From contig JAATVT010000048.1 in assembly GCA_014523685.1 (NCBI GenBank), forward strand, positions 1 to 8,724: 8,724 nt of DNA, read 5' to 3'. A program made the translations under genes and the position numbers. The notes beneath the pieces are model-generated. The model saw nothing but the letters and a program-made list of their open reading frames with translations, ran no database searches and was not told the DNA's origin. The stretch is from Nitrososphaerales archaeon TH5893 (GTDB lineage Archaea > Thermoproteota > Nitrososphaeria > Nitrososphaerales > Nitrososphaeraceae). Numbering within the stretch: position 1 is the first letter of the stretch; each line of letters begins with the position of its first letter. Shown piece after piece: positions 5,605 to 8,724 of this stretch.

Positions 5605-5850
5605 ATGAATATCTCTATGTCAAAAGAGTATCTGAAATGTCTCGTATGCAATGAGATCCCAAACCCTGAAAGGGTCAAAGCTCTAATAGCGGCCGCCACT
5701 TCATATGATAGTACTCCTTTTGACCCAGAGGATCCTGTCATTGTGTCTGAGACAGAAGTGTACTGCTGTACGGAATGTTATATGAGAGGCGTAGTAACAC
5801 AAGAAGATGCATTAGATAAGTCATGGAGTCGAACAGTGTTTTATATGTAA
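5605..5850 (+). CDS. 81-residue two-CxxC putative zinc-binding protein
   Basis: The product has C12-x2-C15 (LKCLVCNEIP) near the N-terminus and C54-C55-x2-C58 (YCCTECYMRG) further on, about 40 residues apart. The linker is acidic and Pro-rich. The spacing and the hydrophobic residues around each knuckle suggest a four-cysteine zinc ribbon or treble clef. A second in-frame ATG at residue 5 is possible, but the ATG at 5605 has a GAGGT Shine-Dalgarno-like sequence 9 bases upstream. It is divergent from the 49-residue zinc ribbon and shares an inverted repeat with it, which hints at common regulation. No specific family is recognised. An ORF overlapping its end (5823-6020) is judged a shadow. Confidence 0.65.
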   Translation: MNISMSKEYLKCLVCNEIPNPERVKALIAAATSYDSTPFDPEDPVIVSETEVYCCTECYMRGVVTQEDALDKSWSRTVFYM

Positions 5851-5893
5851 AGTGTTATTACGATGACTGGAGGCTTTTATTGTATCTGTACTT

Positions 5894-6168
5894 TTACGCA
5901 TCAGAGCTGCCTTTATCAGTAACTATATATTTACCGCTAGGTTCTTGTTCAACCCACCGTACATCTCCTAAGAGAGACACTAGAGTTGAAACATATCTCT
6001 CCTTACCATCCAAGTCCTGAACTAACTTTTCAACCGTATCGCCTTCCACAACTATTCTCATCAAAATATAATGTGCTAATTCTAAGCCTGTGAGACTAGT
6101 AACGGTAATCTTTGTCGTGGTTTAGCATCCTGCCCACCGTTTTTACGATATAAAATATTTAACCTCAT
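5894..6168 (-). pseudogene. Small conserved-type gene with apparent one-base frameshift
   Basis: The C-terminal part reads from ATG 6061-6059 to TAA 5896-5894 (55 residues, starting MRIVVEGD and ending VTDKGSSDA). It looks like a compact globular domain. The same frame stays open upstream through a protein-like stretch (KITVTSLTGLELAHYIL) to a TAA at 6124-6122, with no ATG. A separate frame starts at ATG 6168-6166 (MRLNILYRKNGGQDAK) about 26 bases after a TATA-like CTATAATA. It would join the downstream frame exactly if the AAA run at 6123-6125 had one more A. The merged product would be about 91 residues. Explanations are a recent indel, an assembly error, or a -1 frameshift; the 55-residue form alone may also be translated. 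The family is not identified. Confidence 0.5.
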
Positions 6169-6463
6169 GCTGCAAATGTGACCATTTCTATTATAGTTGG
6201 TGTACAATGATTTTTGCCCTCCCAGATCTTTTTGTTCAATAGTCTGGGTAAAAGCTAATCAGACATGGATGATACCCCCGTTATTCTTAGTTTCCCAAGA
6301 GACTTATCACATGCTCTCCTATCATCTATTACTGTGATATTTTAGAACGGTCAAATATATGGAGACTGGACACAGACAGCTTGCAAAAACACTTGATAAA
6401 CGTAATAAATGATGCTATAAGTTATAGACATATTTGTGAACTCACGCCTGCCATTCAACTACA
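6169..6463. other. Intergenic stretch without a convincing gene
   Basis: About 295 bases. It holds a TATA-like element for the minus-strand gene (around 6188-6196) and a 6-bp hairpin, CCCAGA at 6221-6226 with TCTGGG at 6243-6248. It also holds chance-length ORFs such as 6265-6345 on + (26 codons). Nothing with a recognisable motif is present. Confidence 0.35.
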
Positions 6464-6556
6464 ATGAACAAGAGAAAAATCTTTTACGTAGATGATGATT
6501 CTGATATGTCGCCGAACCTGAAGAATTTACATCAATTATCAGTTCATCAAATCTAA
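6464..6556 (+). pseudogene. Remnant of a response-regulator receiver domain (N-terminus only)
   Basis: ATG 6464 to TAA 6554-6556 gives 30 residues. The first half (MNKRKIFYVDDDSDM) is the classic first strand and acidic pocket of a CheY-like receiver domain: a basic start, hydrophobic strand, then VDDD-x-D. A real receiver domain needs about 120 residues, including the phosphorylated Asp near 55 and a Lys near 105. Here the reading frame stops at 30 and the similarity appears to end around residue 20. The end lies inside the convergent 83-residue gene, so the rest was probably lost by recombination. No sensor kinase is next to it. The short match makes the assignment tentative. Confidence 0.4.
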
Positions 6557-6790
6557 TGACATTTTTAATTCGGCTAACTCTGTTTCTACGACCAGCTTAT
6601 CTTTTTCGTCTACTGTATATTTTGTAAGCCTTTGGCATGCTTCTATTTCAGCAGAGATTATATCTTTTTTATCTAGACAAAGGCTATGGTAAGAGTCTAT
6701 AATAGAATAAGTTACTTTCATATTTCTTCCCTTGCAGCCGCATGTCTTCGCCAGAATTCTCACTGGAGATTCTGAATCGCTTATATTCAT
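6539..6790 (-). CDS. 83-residue Cys-containing protein, second gene of a two-gene operon
   Basis: The product has a TCGCKG motif (C17, C19) plus C38 and C52. Its C-terminal half is strongly charged and helical (KDIISAEIEACQRL through ETELAELKMSLDLM), perhaps a short coiled coil. Four cysteines might hold a metal, but the spacing fits no family I know. It starts 4 bases after the stop of the upstream zinc-ribbon gene, so the two are almost surely co-transcribed and probably act together. An internal ATG at residue 24 would remove C17 and C19, and the tight spacing favours the full-length form. The last 18 bases overlap the receiver-domain remnant on the other strand. Confidence 0.6.
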   Translation of the reverse strand: MNISDSESPVRILAKTCGCKGRNMKVTYSIIDSYHSLCLDKKDIISAEIEACQRLTKYTVDEKDKLVVETELAELKMSLDLMN

Positions 6791-6794
6791 AGTT

Positions 6795-7097
6795 TTAACG
6801 CCTCTGCATTTGAAACTCTAGAGTTATTCCACGTTTTGAGTCATAGCTAAAGTTGTAAACTTCATTGTGTGAGATTGGTATAAATTCAATACTGTTGTTG
6901 TCACAGCAAGGGCATTTGATTACTTTGCTTAAATTGCTGGTATCATAATACGATGCACACCAGAAGCAGGAGCCACAAATCAGGAAATATATTTTCTTAA
7001 TAATATCATTTTTCTCTGAGATTAATTTTGGTTCTATGTTAACCGAAAAGTTCCCTTTGGGTTCGTTTGGAAGTATAGTGTCCTGTAAAACCGACAT
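6795..7097 (-). CDS. 100-residue zinc-ribbon protein, first gene of a two-gene operon
   Basis: The central part has ICGSCFWCASYY (C41, C44, C47) and IKCPCCDNN (C62, C64, C65). C41-x2-C44 or C44-x2-C47 with C62-x2-C65 makes a four-cysteine zinc ribbon. The N-terminal 35 residues are polar, and the C-terminal third (IEFIPISHNEVYNFSYDSKRG) looks like beta strands. The aromatic knuckle (CFWCAS) recalls small thaumarchaeal zinc proteins of unknown role. A TATA-like element at 7119-7129 is centred 26 bases before the ATG, so the message is likely leaderless. The downstream 83-residue gene follows after 4 bases. Zinc binding is likely; the partner and function are unknown. Confidence 0.7.
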   Translation of the reverse strand: MSVLQDTILPNEPKGNFSVNIEPKLISEKNDIIKKIYFLICGSCFWCASYYDTSNLSKVIKCPCCDNNSIEFIPISHNEVYNFSYDSKRGITLEFQMQRR

Positions 7098-7118
7098 GCT
7101 TTACTAGAAGATTCATCT

Positions 7119-7129
7119 AATAAATATCT
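7119..7129 (-). promoter_or_regulatory. TATA-like box for the 7097/6790 operon
   Basis: The minus-strand sequence GATATTTATTA is centred about 26 bases before the ATG at 7097, predicting a leaderless transcript. A 10-base direct repeat, TCTAATAAAT (7116-7125 and 7142-7151), overlaps and flanks it. Confidence 0.45.
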
Positions 7130-7228
7130 TTAGGAGATTTTTCTAATAAATTCTTCAACATTGTTATACAATAAAGTTATCAAGAATATTGCGGTACAGA
7201 GTATTCTCAATGAAATCACGTGTCCTAA

Positions 7229-7330
7229 TCTGACTTTTTTAGTAGAAGATCCAAATGTGATAAATGTGGAAGCAAGTTCAAGAATGAGGCGGAACCAATG
7301 GATTATCAGCGTAAGGTACTTCCAACTTAA
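7229..7330 (+). pseudogene. Decayed zinc-finger gene fragment without a start codon
   Basis: The frame after the TAA at 7226-7228 reads SDFFSRRSKCDKCGSKFKNE and continues to a TAA at 7328-7330. KCDKCGSKFKNEAE is a clear first half of a C2H2-type or C2HC finger. The second half (MDYQRKVLPT) has Gln and Leu where His and Cys ligands would be expected in a typical HRKVCP-like ending. No ATG, GTG or TTG precedes the cysteines in this frame. Lost ligands and the missing start suggest a pseudogene fragment. A TTG-started ORF in another frame (7161-7343) covers the same bases but has no motif and is judged a shadow. Confidence 0.4.
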
Positions 7331-7406
7331 GGATTGGTTTTAACCACATAAATTATGATGGGGCTACACTTGAATTAGTTACTGTAGTTTTGAATTTTGG
7401 TTTAAT

Positions 7407-7643
7407 TCATTTTTCTTTTTTTATCATACTGCGTCTAGAAAATTCTCGGTCAAGTTCTTCCTGTTTTATTTTCTCTCCTCTCCTACCCGGGGTTTTCAAT
7501 TCTTGCTGATTCACTCTCCTTTTTTCATCATTTAACTCGTCGTATCCGCGGTAAGAGTTGCTGCCTTGTTGTTTTTTCTTTCGCAACTCCGTAGCATACA
7601 TTTCTCTAAAAAAAGCTTCTTCCTTCGTATCATCATTAACCAT
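7407..7643 (-). CDS. 78-residue highly charged, probably disordered protein
   Basis: The product is very rich in Lys, Arg, Glu and Gln (about half of all residues charged), with no cysteine and few hydrophobic residues. The start MVNDDTKEEAFFREMYATEL could form one amphipathic helix; the rest (Gly/Ser/Arg/Gln-rich) looks unfolded, ending with a basic tail. Such proteins may bind nucleic acid or act as protectants, but there is no diagnostic motif. Start: ATG 7643-7641, preceded by AT-rich sequence including GATATAGTATAAC on the minus strand. It is convergent with the decayed zinc finger and separate from the PRC-barrel-like gene upstream by about 185 bases of apparently empty sequence. The biased codons in a long open frame support coding. 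Confidence 0.55.
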   Translation of the reverse strand: MVNDDTKEEAFFREMYATELRKKKQQGSNSYRGYDELNDEKRRVNQQELKTPGRRGEKIKQEELDREFSRRSMIKKEK

Positions 7644-7828
7644 ACTCCCTTCTAGTTATACTATATCGCTTTGTAGGTAAAAACTTTACATATGAAATAT
7701 CTCATTGTACTGTCCCAAATCCACTTTCAGATGAAATCGCTTATTCCGCTAGATTTACTTGATATCCACCGAGCTTATATTACTATTGTAAATGTTTCTC
7801 AGATCTGCTATAGTTAACCTTTCTACTA

Positions 7829-8089
7829 CTATTTTACCTTGCCAAATCCCTCTCCACGATCTGATTTGAATCTTTCTAGTTCGCTCTTCTCGACTTTAAG
7901 TGAGACAGAATGACCATCGTATCCGTCTACCATGTGCTTAGGAATCTTGTAATGAGTTCGTGCACCTTCAGTAGAGACTAGGACCGAAGTGTCATCAACG
8001 GCATCTACGTTTCCTACTAGATCACCCTCCTTAGATGTTACCATCTTATGAAGAGTGGCTTCCCAATCATAAATCTCCGGAGACATCAT
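7829..8089 (-). CDS. PRC-barrel-like (DUF2171-type) small protein
   Basis: An 86-residue product. After a short start with W9, the segment KMVTSKEGDLVGNVDAVDDTSV (about 15-36) matches the first strands of PRC-barrel-type domains: a modified residue marked for change followed by GxxVGxVDxV. The HYKIPKHMVDGYDGHSVSLKV stretch (about 46-66) resembles the IPxxxVxxxDGxVxL ending of DUF2171-like proteins. Such domains occur as small stand-alone proteins in bacteria and archaea and are thought to bind RNA or partner proteins or to act in stress. The C-terminus is charged. Start at ATG 8089 or the neighbouring 8086, about 26 bases from a TATA-like box. A palindrome lies between that box and the start, suggesting repression control. 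Confidence 0.7.
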   Translation of the reverse strand: MMSPEIYDWEATLHKMVTSKEGDLVGNVDAVDDTSVLVSTEGARTHYKIPKHMVDGYDGHSVSLKVEKSELERFKSDRGEGFGKVK

Positions 8090-8094
8090 TTCTT

Positions 8095-8112
8095 ACTAGA
8101 CCCCAGACTAGT
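8095..8112. promoter_or_regulatory. Imperfect palindrome between TATA box and start of the PRC-barrel-like gene (possible operator)
   Basis: ACTAG (8095-8099) and CTAGT (8108-8112) form an 18-bp element with an 8-base centre. It occupies the space between the minus-strand TATA-like box (8111-8119) and the predicted transcript start, where an archaeal repressor would block polymerase. Five-bp arms are short, so chance remains possible. Confidence 0.3.
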
Positions 8113-8119
8113 TATTAGG
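8111..8119 (-). promoter_or_regulatory. TATA-like box for the PRC-barrel-like gene
   Basis: The minus-strand CCTAATAAC is centred about 26 bases before ATG 8089, predicting a leaderless transcript like others in the window. Confidence 0.35.
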
Positions 8120-8246
8120 TCTTTACATGGTAAATTGAGATTTTATGTTACAGGGGTATGGAAAACTTAAAATGGAATGATAGGTCGGAGGAACCCCGTG
8201 AAACCGATGGGCAATTTTTACAACCTTGTTGAATTGGGATTGATTC

Positions 8247-8266
8247 ACAAGACAAGACAAGACAAG
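8247..8266 (+). repeat. Four-unit ACAAG tandem repeat
   Basis: Four perfect copies of the five-base unit ACAAG. Outside any coding region, so length changes would not shift a reading frame. A simple-sequence tract with no evident role. Confidence 0.6.
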
Positions 8267-8341
8267 ATATCATAACTCCAAGACTGGTTTCAAATTGAAA
8301 TTAGCACACAGTCCTGTCTAATATCACTTTACGATAACCTC

Positions 8342-8378
8342 CTGAATAAGAACGATGTTTGCTATAACGATTATTCAG
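8342..8378. repeat. 8-bp perfect inverted repeat upstream of the 8474 gene
   Basis: CTGAATAA (8342-8349) and TTATTCAG (8371-8378) are exact reverse complements around a 21-base centre. The centre carries two AACGAT copies (8351-8356 and 8366-8371, the second overlapping the right arm by one base). The right arm ends about 22 bases before TATAAAA at 8400, a position suited to an activator or regulator site. Confidence 0.5.
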
Positions 8379-8473
8379 TATCAGAAAAAAGTAAGGTACT
8401 ATAAAACTGGATTTCTGCCCTGCATAATCTATATGAACGTTCGATCATTACTAGTACATCAATAGCGGGAAAA

Positions 8474-8724
8474 ATGTCATCAGGAGAGAAGATAAAACAG
8501 ATCCTGTATTCGGTAATAGAAGAAATAGGAAGGGAAAATATTCAGTTGAACATTTCATCAAATATCATGTTCTCCCAAAAATATATCGATATTATAATGA
8601 ATCGATGTATTACAAGGCTAACTTATGAATCGGACATTTATGACCATAGTCTTGATATAATAATTGCTGTATTATGCGAGGCACTTCTTCATTTTATGCT
8701 TACAATTTCTAGCTTACCATCAGA
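8474..8724 (+). CDS. Unidentified helical protein, N-terminal part (runs off the window)
   Basis: The frame is open from ATG 8474 to the last base and gives 83 residues without a stop. The sequence begins MSSGEKIKQILYSVIEEIGR and is rich in Ile, Leu and Asn. Amphipathic helices follow, including a hydrophobic stretch SLDIIIAVLCEALLHFMLTI at about 60-80 that could be a buried helix or, less likely, a membrane segment. It has two cysteines not arranged as a metal site. I do not recognise the family. Two TATA-like elements (8400-8406 and 8429-8434) and an inverted repeat lie upstream. The alternating hydrophobic pattern and unbroken frame support coding, but the full length is not visible. Confidence 0.55.
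   Translation, partial: MSSGEKIKQILYSVIEEIGRENIQLNISSNIMFSQKYIDIIMNRCITRLTYESDIYDHSLDIIIAVLCEALLHFMLTISSLPS

Larger units (their letters stand above)
8120..8473. other. Intergenic stretch with a short ORF, a pentanucleotide repeat and an inverted repeat
   Basis: There is no clear gene in about 350 bases. A 24-codon ORF on + (8158-8232, start MENLKWND) is charged and unsupported. Four tandem ACAAG units lie at 8247-8266. An 8-bp inverted repeat lies at 8342-8378. TATA-like elements at 8400-8406 (TATAAAA) and 8429-8434 could serve the gene at 8474. Confidence 0.4.

Noticed and set aside
5823..6020. 65-codon plus-strand ORF
   Set aside because: Overlaps the end of the 5605 gene and is antisense to the more protein-like minus-strand frame at 5894-6061.
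7161..7343. 60-codon ORF with a TTG start
   Set aside because: The alternative frame carries a zinc-knuckle sequence; this one has no motif and a weak start.
8158..8232. 24-codon ORF (starts MENLKWND), also examined as a box C/D-like RNA
   Set aside because: No homology that I recognise, no D-box-like CTGA in the right place, and only a 4-bp TCGG/CCGA stem.
8247..8266. Tandem ACAAG units considered as a CRISPR-like or origin repeat
   Set aside because: Only a five-base unit in four copies, without spacers or other origin features.

Overview
The window reads as an AT-rich chromosome segment of an ammonia-oxidising archaeon (Thaumarchaeota/Nitrososphaerota), most likely a Nitrososphaera or Nitrosocosmicus relative. 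This is an inference from several things. There are many very short genes with TATA-like boxes about 24-28 bases before the start codon, which points to leaderless or short-leader mRNAs. There are many small CxxC zinc-binding proteins. There is an archaeal-type HflX, an exported protein rich in N-glycosylation sequons, and a PRC-barrel-like small protein. I see no rRNA, tRNA, CRISPR array or transposase.

Layout. Bases 1-640 (+) hold the acidic C-terminus of an unidentified gene, a small exported Asn/Thr-rich protein and a 47-residue Lys-rich LEA-like protein. Bases 975-1656 (-) hold a 47-residue TRASH-type zinc finger, a possible 27-residue ORF and a 74-residue CCHH finger. Bases 1885-2850 (+) encode a radical SAM enzyme with extra C-terminal cysteines. 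Bases 3117-4424 (+) form a two-gene unit: a 58-residue zinc-ribbon protein and the GTPase HflX, which starts at TTG six bases after the ribbon gene's stop. Bases 4425-4856 are a repeat-containing intergenic stretch, followed by an unidentified basic protein (to 5192). Bases 5268-5850 hold two divergent zinc-ribbon genes around a 15-bp inverted repeat. Bases 5894-6168 (-) look like a small conserved-type gene broken by one missing base. A receiver-domain remnant (6464-6556) abuts a minus-strand two-gene operon (6539-7097). A degenerate zinc-finger remnant (7229-7330), a charged 78-residue protein and a PRC-barrel-like protein follow. An unidentified helical protein runs off the right edge.

How the genes relate. 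Apart from HflX (a ribosome-associated GTPase) and the radical SAM enzyme, no pathway can be read. The most striking feature is the density of small cysteine-pair proteins: six intact and one decayed in 8.7 kb. Together with two other gene remnants, this suggests an accessory, rapidly changing region. Several real genes here are under 60 residues, and some lie under longer meaningless ORFs in other frames.
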